From NCBI GenBank assembly GCA_003481005.1, contig QUKC01000032.1, positions 1 through 20,219 on the forward strand: a stretch of DNA of 20,219 nt, written 5' to 3'. A model generated the notes under the pieces. That model worked only from the letters and a program-made list of their open reading frames with translations, was not told the DNA's origin and ran no database searches. Below are positions 6,327-13,413 of the stretch, piece by piece. This DNA is from Firmicutes bacterium TM09-10 (lineage in GTDB: Bacteria > Bacillota > Clostridia > Lachnospirales > Lachnospiraceae). A program made the translations under genes and the position numbers. How positions within the stretch are numbered: the first letter of the stretch is position 1; every line of letters starts with the position of its first letter.

Positions 6327-7994
6327 TTCCAAAGACCAAGTTTCCAGAATATGATAAAAGACATTGAAAGCGGTCTGATAAACTGCGTGATTACGAAAGA
6401 TTTATCCCGTCTGGGGAGAAACTATCTTGATTGTGGGTTATATCTGGAAGTTTTCTTCCCAGAGCATAACGTGAGGTATATAGCGGTCAATGACGGCGTA
6501 GATACCTTGAATAAATCTGCTATGGACATCACGCCTTTCCGCAACATTTTAAACGAAATGTATGCCGCTGACATATCTGTTAAGATAAAATCGGCATATC
6601 GGGCGAGGTTTCAACAGGGGAAATTCATGGGAACTACCGCCCCTTATGGCTATATCAAAGACCCTGCCGACCACAACCATCTGCTGATAGATGATAAAGT
6701 GGCACATGTTGTAAAAGAGATATTCGACCTTGCATTAAAAGGGAATGGAGTTGCCAAAATTTGCAGACATCTTAATAAACAGCATATCCTACGCCCTGCC
6801 GCTTATGCGGCGGAGCGTGGCGAAACAGGCTTTGAACGTCATTTTGAGGGGAACGAGGACAAACGCTATATTTGGAGTGGGAACAGCGTGAGGAGCATTT
6901 TAAGAAGCCCGATATATGCGGGAAATCTTGTAGGCTACAAACGGATTGCCGCCAATATGAAAAGCAAGAAACGCCCCTCTAAGCTGCCCGAAGAATGGGA
7001 AGTGATACCCAATACCCATGAGGGAATAGTCACGCAGGAGGAATTTGATATTGTCCAACAGCTTATTACAAGTCGTAGGCTTCCACAGAACAAGGGAGGA
7101 TTTGTAAATATTTTTGCAGGCGTTATCAAGTGTGTGGACTGCGGATGTGCTCTGCGGGCAATGAACGTACACAGGAGGAAACGCCCAGAGATTATCGACT
7201 GTGTACAGTATTCATGTAATAATTATGCAAGAAACGGAAGAAGCGAGTGTAGTGCCCACAATATAGAAGCAAGGGATTTATTCAATGCCGTTCTTGCCGA
7301 CATCAACTGTTTTGCGGATATGGCAGTGAATGATGAAAAGGCGGTCAGGGCCATAGAAAAGCGGCTCACGGAAACAGACCAGAGCAGGGCGAAAGCATTA
7401 GAGAAAGAACGTAAGAAGCTGAACAAACGCCTTGCGGAACTGGACAGGCTGTTTTCCTCTCTCTACGAGGATAAGGTCATGGAGCGTATTACCGAGCGGA
7501 ATTTTGAGATGATGTCGGGGAAATACCAGAAAGAGCAGCTTGAAATTGAAGCAAGGCTGAAAGAGGTGACGGAAACTCTTAATGAAAGCTACGAGAAATC
7601 ACGGGGAATCCGTGACTTCCTCGCCCTTATCCGAAATTATCAAGGCTTAAAAGAACTGGATGCAACAGTTATAAACGCACTCATAGACAAGATACTTGTT
7701 TCGGAGCGTGAGAAGATGGCAGACGGAACAGTGAAGCAGGAAATCAAGATTTACTATAAATTCATCGGCTTTGTCGATGAATTACATATCATACCTACAA
7801 AACGGTGGGCAGCAATGCCCGCTAAAAATTGTACGGTGTGCGGCGTTGAATATGTCCCGGGCTCTGGTGCATCAAGGTATTGTCCTGCTTGTGCCAAGAA
7901 GATACGGAGGGAGAAATCAAACGAGAGCAAACGCAGGAGCAGAGAACAGAAAAGGATAGCATGTATGAACTGTCCGCAAAAAATGACCGACTAA
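6327..7994 (+). pseudogene. Large serine recombinase lacking its catalytic N-terminus
   Basis: Recognisable homology begins at FQRPSFQNMIKDIE (6327) and runs to the stop at 7994. It includes ITKDLSRLGRNYLDCG, the recombinase domain with GTTAPYGY, a zinc-ribbon (CVDCGCALRAM ... CNNYARNGRSEC), a coiled coil and a DUF4368-type C-terminus. An additional CTVCGVEY ... RYCPAC finger lies at the very end. The first about 70-80 residues are missing: there is no YxRLS serine motif, no ISNQ segment and no DDGxSG motif. The upstream 100 bp does not supply them in any frame I can read. Without the serine nucleophile it should be inactive. It looks like the end-proximal integrase of an element now locked at its site. 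Confidence 0.82.
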
Positions 7995-8272
7995 TATGGA
8001 ATGGTGGAAGGAATAGAGAAGAGGAACTTCTTGCTAACTGCTATTTTAATTCCATGAAGCTGGCAATGGATAATGGAATCAGGTCTATTGCATTTCCTTC
8101 TATATCAACGGGAGTATATAGTTTTCCGGTTGAGTTGGCAGCAAAGATTGCAGTACATACAGTAAATAGGTTTTTGCAGGATAAACCGGATTGGTTTGAT
8201 CTGGTGGAGTGGGTGCTATTTGATACTCATACTGAATCGGTGTATGAATCTGAGGTTGATAAAATATATTAA
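7988..8272 (+). pseudogene. Macro-domain (ADP-ribose hydrolase-like) C-terminal fragment
   Basis: About 93 residues beginning IWNGGRNREEELLANCY, then IAFPSISTGVYSFP and a KPDWFDLVEWVLFDT segment. These are the second half of a YmdB/Appr-1''-p-type macro domain, which binds ADP-ribose or removes O-acetyl-ADP-ribose. The N-terminal half, with the first nucleotide-binding strand and the conserved NAAN motif, is absent; the frame instead runs into the end of the recombinase gene. The join is at about 7990-7994, with a GA dinucleotide at 7989-7990 as expected for a serine-recombinase target. The missing half should be at the other end of the inserted element, left of the window. Confidence 0.75.
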
Positions 8273-8289
8273 AGATTAATCGGTTTAAG

Positions 8290-8394
8290 ATTGGTTAGAT
8301 CTCTTTGTTTAAACTGATTATTAAACCAATTAGTACTCCAAACTGCTATATAATAGGGGTTATGATTGGTTAAATAGGGTCAAATTCAACCAAT
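8290..8394. promoter_or_regulatory. Four ATTGGTT/AACCAAT boxes in two inverted pairs
   Basis: The 7-mer ATTGGTT occurs at 8290-8296 and 8365-8371, and its complement AACCAAT at 8324-8330 and 8388-8394. This gives two inverted pairs with spacings of 27 and 16 bp. They lie in the 245-bp gap before the tRNA-binding protein gene and could be regulator sites. No regulator is assigned. Confidence 0.45.
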
Positions 8395-8415
8395 TTGAAA
8401 AAAATGTCCTATTTC

Positions 8416-8444
8416 GTCCATAAATAGTATGTATATGGTATACT
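8416..8444 (+). promoter_or_regulatory. Extended -10 promoter for the tRNA-binding protein gene
   Basis: TGGTATACT at 8436-8444 is an extended -10 (TG-N-TATACT), 74 bp before the start codon. The -35 position (8416-8421, GTCCAT) is poor, as is common for extended -10 promoters. Confidence 0.5.
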
Positions 8445-8517
8445 AGCTAATAGTAATGCGGTTTCAACCGACATTACATATTATTATGAGAAATTAATGC
8501 AAAGGAGTTACAATCAA

Positions 8518-8940
8518 ATGGATAACAATGAAGTAGTAACAGAAGAAGTGGCAGCAGTTGTTGAAAATAATACAGGGATTGAGATTGAGCCATTATTTGA
8601 GGAATATGTTGATTTTGACACATTTTCAAAGTCAGACTTCCGTGTTGTAAAGGTAAAAAATTGTGAGGCAGTACCTAAGAGTAAGAAACTTCTTAGATTT
8701 ACACTTGATGATGGTACAGAGAATGAAAGAACTATTCTTTCAGGAGTACATGCATTTTACGAGCCGGAGGAACTTGTAGGTAAAACTTTACTTGCAATCG
8801 TAAATCTTCCACCACGTTCTATGATGGGAATAGATTCATGTGGTATGCTTCTTTCTGCAATTCACAATGTAAATGGAGAAGAAAAACTGAATCTGGTAAT
8901 GTTAGATGACGCAATCCCAGCAGGTGCAAAATTGTATTAG
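8518..8940 (+). CDS. Stand-alone tRNA-binding (OB-fold) domain protein, MetRS C-terminal type
   Basis: A 140-residue protein. After an acidic N-terminal tail, residues from about 22 onward (EIEPLFEEYVDFDTF, KSDFRVVKV, CEAVPKSKKLLRFTLDDG, ILSGVHAFYEPEELVGKT, VNLPPRSMMGIDSCGMLLSA) form the OB-fold tRNA-binding domain seen at the C-terminus of methionyl-tRNA synthetases and in Trbp111/CsaA-type stand-alone proteins. It should bind tRNA, possibly aiding MetRS in trans; there is no catalytic synthetase domain. AAAGGAG is spaced about 10 bp from the ATG at 8518. Codon use is AT-rich, unlike the homologous copy at 18090-18557, with which it shares roughly 70% of residues by hand count. It has its own promoter region and looks intact. 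Confidence 0.82.
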   Translation: MDNNEVVTEEVAAVVENNTGIEIEPLFEEYVDFDTFSKSDFRVVKVKNCEAVPKSKKLLRFTLDDGTENERTILSGVHAFYEPEELVGKTLLAIVNLPPRSMMGIDSCGMLLSAIHNVNGEEKLNLVMLDDAIPAGAKLY

Positions 8941-9018
8941 GATTTGCACAGTTTTACATATAACTTAGTGGATAATTATATGTGATTTTTAAATTTATGT
9001 TGAAAGTAGATAGTAAAA

Positions 9019-9043
9019 GAGCTGGGTATCATGTGCCCAGCTC
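9019..9043 (-). terminator. Hairpin, probable terminator of the minus-strand MerR gene
   Basis: GAGCTGGG (9019-9026) and CCCAGCTC (9036-9043) form a perfect 8-bp stem with a 9-nt loop. On the minus strand TTTT follows (9015-9018). It lies about 150 bp downstream of the MerR gene. Confidence 0.5.
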
Positions 9044-9191
9044 AATCGCTGCTACATGGAAGCCAATAAACCATGCAACAGCGGTTCTTTTATTCGCCAG
9101 TATATGCAATTTCTATCTCATAGCCGCCGTTCTCATAGTAGGCGTGGGAAAAATAGTATCTTATTGTTATTTCTGAAATATAAAATTTGAA

Positions 9192-10037
9192 TCATAAAAC
9201 TTCTTTCCCTCTCAAATCCATTTTTACCAAACCAACTACTAACAATCCAATAAAAATTGCCGTGTCCACAAATAGCAGTACAACAACACTTTTTACCACT
9301 CCGAAAGTAAAAAGTATGGAGAAGATTTCCACTGACAACACAATAAAACACATATAATTTGTCAAATACTCTGTTATAATTTCTCCATAATAATTGTTCA
9401 TCTGTAATTTCGCATAGATAAAAGGTTTTAATAAATAACGGATTATGATACATATAACAGGACAAATAAAAATCCAGTTTTTATTAACTAGGGATGTTGC
9501 CACTCCTTTACTCCATTGTACTGGAATTTCTGTCGGCAACTTAGAATAAGACAAAGCCCCAATAATCAAGCATAGTGCGGTAATCATAGTCCAGGTAAGC
9601 ATACTTCCCCATATATACAAAAAGCTGACGGAATCCAGTTTGAAAACAGTTCGATTATCTTTCCAATAGTCATGCAAATCTGTTACATACTGTTCTACCT
9701 GTAATTTTTCATAACTAATACTTTCTTCATCCAGCATTTTTTCGCACATGAGTTTCGCCTTATTCAAATCAGTAATCTGATTTTTTAATACTTCCTTTTG
9801 CTTCTCAAGCATTTCCTGCAATGTTACTTTTTCGGATATAATACTTCGTATATCTTCAATAGAAATTCCCAATGTACGTAGATATGCAATCTTCTTTATA
9901 TTTTCCACATCATTTTCAGAATAATCTCTATAACCATTACTTTCATTTCTCGAAGGCTCAATAAGTTTTTCCTTTTCATAAAAACGGATATTAGAACGGG
10001 ATAAACCTGTTCGCTCTTCTACGTCTTTTATAGTCAT
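9192..10037 (-). CDS. MerR-family regulator fused to a DUF1648-like membrane domain
   Basis: The protein has 281 residues. Residues 1-70 are a MerR winged helix (MTIKDVEERTGLSRSNIRFYE, then SNGYRDYSENDVENI). Residues about 72-115 form a coiled-coil dimerisation helix. The rest is a membrane domain with four predicted segments (about 139-162, 187-205, 226-247, 250-271). Between the first two is LPTEIPVQW (167-175), the signature of DUF1648, the domain also found in SdpI-type bacteriocin immunity proteins. The fusion suggests a membrane-tethered regulator that senses an envelope signal and binds DNA directly. AAAGGAGGG precedes the ATG. Its promoter has MerR-type geometry, suggesting autoregulation. 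No target gene is adjacent, so it may control itself or a distant gene. Confidence 0.82.
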   Translation of the reverse strand: MTIKDVEERTGLSRSNIRFYEKEKLIEPSRNESNGYRDYSENDVENIKKIAYLRTLGISIEDIRSIISEKVTLQEMLEKQKEVLKNQITDLNKAKLMCEKMLDEESISYEKLQVEQYVTDLHDYWKDNRTVFKLDSVSFLYIWGSMLTWTMITALCLIIGALSYSKLPTEIPVQWSKGVATSLVNKNWIFICPVICIIIRYLLKPFIYAKLQMNNYYGEIITEYLTNYMCFIVLSVEIFSILFTFGVVKSVVVLLFVDTAIFIGLLVVGLVKMDLRGKEVL

Positions 10038-10073
10038 ATTATGCCCTCCTTTCGAGCAACTCTATTTTACTTA

Positions 10074-10104
10074 ATAATAAGCTATAAACAAGGTTTACAG
10101 TCAA
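10074..10104 (-). promoter_or_regulatory. MerR-type promoter with 19-bp spacer and internal dyad
   Basis: On the minus strand TTGACT (10099-10104) and TATTAT (10074-10079) are 19 bp apart. The dyad TAAAC-3 bp-GTTTA (10085-10097) lies between them. A lengthened spacer carrying the operator is the classical arrangement at promoters activated by MerR proteins, and the downstream gene encodes one. Confidence 0.75.
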
Positions 10105-10165
10105 GCATTTATCAAAAAACTATAGTTGTTGATAAGGACATGAAAAGCTGTCCAAAATAGAAGGT

Positions 10166-10188
10166 GAGCCGGATTGCTGCTCCGACTC
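10166..10188 (-). terminator. Weak hairpin at the end of the small XRE gene
   Basis: GAGCCGGA (10166-10173) and TCCGACTC (10181-10188) pair over 8 bp with one G-T. The hairpin overlaps the XRE stop codon. Only a broken T-rich stretch follows, so termination would be weak. Confidence 0.35.
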
Positions 10189-10387
10189 AATCTTCCACAT
10201 GGAATACATCTTCCACCAGCATATTAAAGTACTTTGATATCCGTAGCATAAATTCGGCAGATGGGGTACTGTCCCCACGTTCTATCCTGCCGACAGTTTT
10301 TGTGCTGTATCCGATAGCAGCGGCAAGGTCATCCTGGTAAATGCCACGCTGCTCCCGGATTTCTCTGATATTATTGGTAACCGCCAT
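10187..10387 (-). CDS. Small XRE-family HTH regulator
   Basis: A 66-residue, single-domain Cro-like protein: NIREIREQRGIYQDDLAAAIGYSTKTVGRIERGDSTPSAEFMLRISKYFNMLVEDVF. The helix-turn-helix is complete (QDDLAAAIGYSTKTVGRIERG) and there is no other domain. GAAGGGA lies just before the ATG. It is downstream of the S24 repressor on the same strand but has its own promoter. An ATGTGTCC half-site upstream of that promoter matches the palindrome at the repressor/polymerase divergent promoters. It may act as the Cro-like counterpart of the S24 repressor; this is inference from arrangement. Confidence 0.85.
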   Translation of the reverse strand: MAVTNNIREIREQRGIYQDDLAAAIGYSTKTVGRIERGDSTPSAEFMLRISKYFNMLVEDVFHVED

Positions 10388-10410
10388 AAGAATCCCTTCT
10401 TTCAGTTCTA

Positions 10411-10451
10411 TAGATATTTTCTTATTATCAATTATGCAAAATAATGTGTCC
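10411..10451 (-). promoter_or_regulatory. Promoter of small XRE gene with ATGTGTCC half-operator
   Basis: On the minus strand TTGCAT (10434-10439) and TATCTA (10411-10416) are 17 bp apart. Just upstream of the -35, the plus strand reads ATGTGTCC at 10444-10451. This is identical to one arm of the perfect palindrome at 11319-11332, which also sits immediately upstream of a -35. Confidence 0.5.
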
Positions 10452-10471
10452 GATAAAAAGGACTTGCAATT

Positions 10472-11206
10472 TTATCGGTAATGTCCTGTAATAGCAGAAG
10501 CATCAGATTTTCCAAGAACTTTTCCAAATATGTCTAAGCGGTCATTTTCACTAACCTTGATAGGTGAATACTTTTCATTAAGCGAGATAAGGAAGATTCC
10601 GTCTGTATCGTTTTGCAATTTTTTAATATAGGCTTCTCCGTTTAGAGCGAAGATGCCGATTTCTCCATTAGCAACAGATTCCTGCTGTAATACCCATGCA
10701 ATCTGACCATCGTGGAATTCAGGTTCCATACTGTCACCACTAATACGGACACCGAAAGTAGTATCTTCCGGTAAGATAGATTCATCTATACATACAGTCT
10801 CTTTCGGTCCGTCTACAAGGAAGTTACCGGTTCCGGCTGATACAGCATTTTCAAATATATCAATGCTGCGGAATGGGATAATCTTAGCCATTTTCTTCTC
10901 ATACATTCCGGATGCATGGAGCAGATTGATGTAGTCCATAGCTTTTTCTCTGCCTTCATCAGTCAATGATGAGAAAGGATCAGCAGGATTTACTCCAAAA
11001 TATGCTTCATACATGTTAGTAATACCAAGGATTCTACACACTTTGTAAAATATGGTAACGCTTGGTTCAGCAAGATTTCTCTCCCAGTTGGATATGGCTT
11101 TATAGGAAATGGTAATGCCTTCCTTTGCCAGTTCATCAGCGAGATCCTGCTGGAGCAAGCCTTTCTTTTTTCTATATGATGAAATGATTTCTCCGATTGA
11201 GTACAT
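10472..11206 (-). CDS. XRE/S24 self-cleaving repressor (LexA/CI-like)
   Basis: The protein has 244 residues. Residues 5-65 are a Cro/CI helix-turn-helix (IISSYRKKKGLLQQDLADEL, then SYKAISNWERNLAEPSV). Residues about 115-240 are an S24 peptidase domain. The expected Ala-Gly cleavage site is A124-G125 in VSAGTG; the nucleophile is Ser159 in ISGDSMEP, and the general-base lysine is Lys195 or Lys196 in YIKKL. Proteins of this type repress element genes and self-cleave when RecA filaments form after DNA damage. Here the divergently transcribed neighbour is a Y-family polymerase, so the likely outcome is damage-induced expression of it. Its own promoter lies at 11262-11290. All catalytic residues are present. 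Confidence 0.9.
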   Translation of the reverse strand: MYSIGEIISSYRKKKGLLQQDLADELAKEGITISYKAISNWERNLAEPSVTIFYKVCRILGITNMYEAYFGVNPADPFSSLTDEGREKAMDYINLLHASGMYEKKMAKIIPFRSIDIFENAVSAGTGNFLVDGPKETVCIDESILPEDTTFGVRISGDSMEPEFHDGQIAWVLQQESVANGEIGIFALNGEAYIKKLQNDTDGIFLISLNEKYSPIKVSENDRLDIFGKVLGKSDASAITGHYR

Positions 11207-11261
11207 ACATACGCCTCTTTTCTTTCATTTTGTTGATTTCTAATGTCTCTTTTCACTCCAT

Positions 11262-11290
11262 AGTATATAGCAACAGTACCAATTATTCAA
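11262..11290 (-). promoter_or_regulatory. Promoter of the S24 repressor gene
   Basis: On the minus strand TTGAAT (11285-11290) and TATACT (11262-11267) are separated by 17 bp, about 55 bp before the start codon. Confidence 0.65.
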
Positions 11291-11318
11291 GCTAAAAATC
11301 CAATATAATGAGAAAAAA

Positions 11319-11332
11319 GGACACATGTGTCC
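11319..11332. promoter_or_regulatory. Perfect 14-bp palindrome, candidate S24 repressor operator
   Basis: GGACACATGTGTCC is a perfect palindrome placed 1 bp upstream of the -35 of the polymerase promoter and about 28 bp behind the -35 of the repressor promoter. Position and symmetry suit a dimeric repressor. Its half-site recurs at 10444-10451. Confidence 0.7.
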
Positions 11333-11333
11333 G

Positions 11334-11363
11334 TTGACAGTCGATTATTCTTGGGGTTATACT
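11334..11363 (+). promoter_or_regulatory. Promoter of the Y-family polymerase operon
   Basis: TTGACA (11334-11339, consensus) and TATACT (11358-11363) are 18 bp apart, 78 bp before the polymerase start. The adjacent palindrome would place a repressor over the -35 edge. Confidence 0.75.
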
Positions 11364-11441
11364 ATGCCCTGTAAGAAACATTACTCATATTCTTGGACAG
11401 ACAGATATGGATGTCAGAACAGAACACTGGAGGTGGAACAG

Positions 11442-12692
11442 ATGGGAGACAGGGTAATACTTCATTCAGATATTAACTGTTGCTATGCTTCGATTGAACA
11501 TCTGCATCATCCGGAGCTTGCAGGAAAGCCATTGGCAGTAGGCGGAGACCCGGAGGCAAGACATGGGATTGTCTTAACAGCTGACTATATTGCCAAGAAG
11601 TACGGTGTGAAAACAGGAATGGCACTCTGGCAGGCAAAGCAGGTCTGTCCGGACATAACATTTGTATCACCAAGAATGGACTTATATCTTCGGTTCTCAA
11701 GGATGGCTCATGAGATATATGCAGAATATACGGACAGACAGGAGCCATATGGGATTGATGAGTGCTGGCTTGATGTGACAGGAAGCAGTTCCCTTAAAGG
11801 GGATGGATTGCTTATCGCACAGGAAATCAGCAGGAGAATGAAGTCAGAGCTTGGCATCACAGTGAGTGTTGGTGTTTCTTTCAATAAGATATTTGCAAAG
11901 CTGGGTTCTGACTACAAGAAGCCGGATGCTATCACTACTATGTATAAGAGTGAGTTTAAGCAGAAGGCTTGGTCGCTTCCGGTGGCAGATCTTCTATACG
12001 TTGGCAAAAGTACGAACAGAAAGCTTGCATTATTTGGTATTAAAACCATAGGTGATCTTGCAAGAACAGATGAAGATGTGCTTAACAGTCACCTTGGAAA
12101 GATTGGCAGTATCTTATGGTCGTTTGCTAATGGCTATGATGATTCACCTGTCAAGCTGGAGAACGCCCACGCTCCAATCAAATCGGTGGGAAACAGCACA
12201 ACGACACCAAAGGATTTAGTATGCGATGAGGATGTAAAGATTGTTCTTTATATTCTGGCTGAGAGTGTTGCAGCAAGACTTCGTGAGAATGGATTCCGGT
12301 GCAGAGTGGTTGAGATAAGTGTCAGGGATAATGAATTATTCTCTTTTACCCGTCAGAAAAAGATTGACCATGCGACAAACATTACCGGAGAAATAGCTGC
12401 ATACGCATATCAGATATTTAAGGAAAACTATAACTGGAGCAAACCAATCCGTAGTGTTGGTGTCAGAGGTGCAGATCTGGTAACAGATAATTATTGGGAG
12501 CAGATAGATTTGTTCTCAAGTGTGGAGAAGCGTGAAAAGCAGATGAAGATGGATTCAGCGGTGGATGAGATACGCAGAAGATTTGGATTTTACAGTATCC
12601 AGAGGGGACTCATGTACCGGGACAGGATTCTGGCGGCAGTCAATGCAAAAGAAGAACACACAGTACATCCACATGGGTACTTTTCAAGTTAG
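11442..12692 (+). CDS. Y-family translesion DNA polymerase (DinB/UmuC-like)
   Basis: A 416-residue error-prone polymerase. The catalytic carboxylates are Asp10 in HSDINCCYASIE and Asp106-Glu107 in GIDECWLD. The RHGIVLTADYIAKKYGVKTGM fingers motif, SVGVSFNKIFAKLGSDYKKP and the helix-hairpin-helix GIKTIGDLART are present, followed by a little-finger domain (about 235-350). The C-terminal tail is short, with IDLFSS resembling a beta-clamp-binding motif. The frame is open upstream, but GGAGG spaced 9 bp fixes the start at 11442. It is the first gene of an operon with the LexA-like and small proteins. It should bypass DNA lesions with low fidelity after damage relieves the divergent repressor. It is complete and likely active. 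Confidence 0.92.
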   Translation: MGDRVILHSDINCCYASIEHLHHPELAGKPLAVGGDPEARHGIVLTADYIAKKYGVKTGMALWQAKQVCPDITFVSPRMDLYLRFSRMAHEIYAEYTDRQEPYGIDECWLDVTGSSSLKGDGLLIAQEISRRMKSELGITVSVGVSFNKIFAKLGSDYKKPDAITTMYKSEFKQKAWSLPVADLLYVGKSTNRKLALFGIKTIGDLARTDEDVLNSHLGKIGSILWSFANGYDDSPVKLENAHAPIKSVGNSTTTPKDLVCDEDVKIVLYILAESVAARLRENGFRCRVVEISVRDNELFSFTRQKKIDHATNITGEIAAYAYQIFKENYNWSKPIRSVGVRGADLVTDNYWEQIDLFSSVEKREKQMKMDSAVDEIRRRFGFYSIQRGLMYRDRILAAVNAKEEHTVHPHGYFSS

Positions 12693-12734
12693 CAACGAGA
12701 AGTGCCAATAGAGTAAAAAAGAGGGAGGCGGAAC

Positions 12735-12977
12735 ATGGGCGAAACAGCAAGAATTGATCTGGTAGACAGGGCACCATTGACAGAGAAGCAGCAGAATGTG
12801 TATGAAAGCATTATGCAATATCAGCGTGTGAATGGCTATGCTCCTACTATCAGGGAGATATGCAAGATGGTAGGGGTGGCATCGACTTCAAGTGTTTATG
12901 CACATCTGAAAATATTAGAAGAAAAAGGCTATATAGCAAGGAAGATGGATGCTTCCAGAGCAATAGCAATCTTGTAA
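12735..12977 (+). CDS. LexA-like DNA-binding domain without the S24 protease domain
   Basis: This 80-residue protein corresponds to the N-terminal winged helix of LexA: LTEKQQNVYESIMQYQRVNGYAPTIREICKMVGVASTSSVYAHLKILEEKGYI, ending at SRAIAIL, where the linker to the protease domain would begin. No cleavage site or Ser/Lys dyad exists, and the sequence downstream encodes a different protein, so this is not simply a frameshift. It has a strong GGGAGG site. As a non-cleavable protein it could bind host LexA sites without responding to damage, or bind its own promoter. It lies 42 bp downstream of the polymerase and is probably cotranscribed with it. Confidence 0.85.
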   Translation: MGETARIDLVDRAPLTEKQQNVYESIMQYQRVNGYAPTIREICKMVGVASTSSVYAHLKILEEKGYIARKMDASRAIAIL

Positions 12978-12991
12978 GGAAGGTGATTACA

Positions 12992-13237
12992 TTGAGCAAT
13001 AAGGTATATGTTGATGTACTTGCAGAGTTTTCAAAGGACGGACTGCTCATTCCCAAAGAGATAACATGGGAAGATGGCAGAAAGTATGAGATTACACGAG
13101 TAAAAGACAAGCGCAGAGCAGCCAGTACAAGGGCTGGTGGAGTTGGAGAGCGTTATACCTGTGTGGTAGATGGAAAGGAAATATTCCTTTTCTATGAAGA
13201 TAACAATATGTGGTTTATGGAAAGAGCCGGAGCCTGA
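12992..13237 (+). CDS. Small uncharacterised protein of the polymerase operon
   Basis: Starting at a TTG at 12992 with AAGGTG spaced about 7 bp, the protein has 81 residues: MSNKVYVDVLAEFSKDG, then ITWEDGRKYEITRVKD, RAASTRAGG and YTCVVDGKEIFLFYEDNNMWF. The pattern of beta strands suggests a small barrel. The frame is open further upstream, overlapping the LexA-like gene, but that part is not protein-like. I cannot assign a known family. Its place 14 bp after the LexA-like gene recalls the small YolD-type proteins that accompany Y-family polymerases in Firmicutes, but no sequence similarity to YolD is evident. Confidence 0.65.
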   Translation: MSNKVYVDVLAEFSKDGLLIPKEITWEDGRKYEITRVKDKRRAASTRAGGVGERYTCVVDGKEIFLFYEDNNMWFMERAGA

Positions 13238-13241
13238 TGTG

Positions 13242-13264
13242 ATTGTGTGCTGACAGCACACAAT
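13242..13264 (+). other. 10-bp perfect hairpin after polymerase operon
   Basis: ATTGTGTGCT (13242-13251) and AGCACACAAT (13255-13264) pair perfectly around a 3-nt loop, a few bases after the stop codon at 13237. No T-run follows on the plus strand, so it is an RNA-stabilising or regulatory structure rather than a standard terminator. Confidence 0.65.
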
Positions 13265-13273
13265 ATGTCAGTT

Positions 13274-13327
13274 GGCTTTAGATCAGCAAAGCCGGGGAAT
13301 GTGCAGACATTCATCGGAACTCCCGGC
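13274..13327 (+). ncRNA. Structured intergenic RNA with two mutually exclusive stems
   Basis: GCCGGG (13291-13296) pairs with CCCGGC (13322-13327) and encloses a second helix GAATGT (13297-13302)/ACATTC (13307-13312) with a GCAG tetraloop. The GCC of the first stem can instead pair as AAAGCC (13288-13293) with GGCTTT (13274-13279). The two alternatives cannot coexist. It is located between the polymerase operon and the Com-like gene. No known RNA class is recognised. Confidence 0.45.
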
Positions 13328-13413
13328 AAAAGGCTTGCAAAGGTGATTTCCCTTTCCTTTACGAGTACAGAATTGTAAATTGATGATTTTGTATGAATAA
13401 GGAGCGAACTGAA

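Larger units (their letters stand above)
3393..7990. mobile_element. Conjugative-element segment (Tn1549/CTn-like modules) with a serine-recombinase end
   Basis: The traG, pcfB and repA-like genes are the conjugation/replication modules of Tn1549-like and related clostridial conjugative elements, here on the minus strand. They are followed by a plus-strand large serine recombinase fragment ending exactly where a macro-domain gene resumes, which marks an element end at about 7990. The deletion that removed the recombinase N-terminus lies between 6227 and 6327. Whether the transfer genes and the recombinase came from one element or were fused by deletion cannot be decided here. Confidence 0.65.

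Noticed and set aside
8290..8394. CRISPR-like array
   Set aside because: Repeats are only 7 bp, alternate in orientation and have irregular spacing; no cas gene is nearby.
9133..9465. Minus-strand frame of 110 codons
   Set aside because: It lies within the MerR gene in another frame and has the Cys/Tyr/Phe-rich look of an AT-rich shadow.
11200..11340. Canonical Firmicute LexA box (CGAAC-N4-GTTCG) at the polymerase promoter
   Set aside because: I looked for it and found no match; the only strong symmetric site is GGACACATGTGTCC, so control is assigned to the S24 repressor instead.
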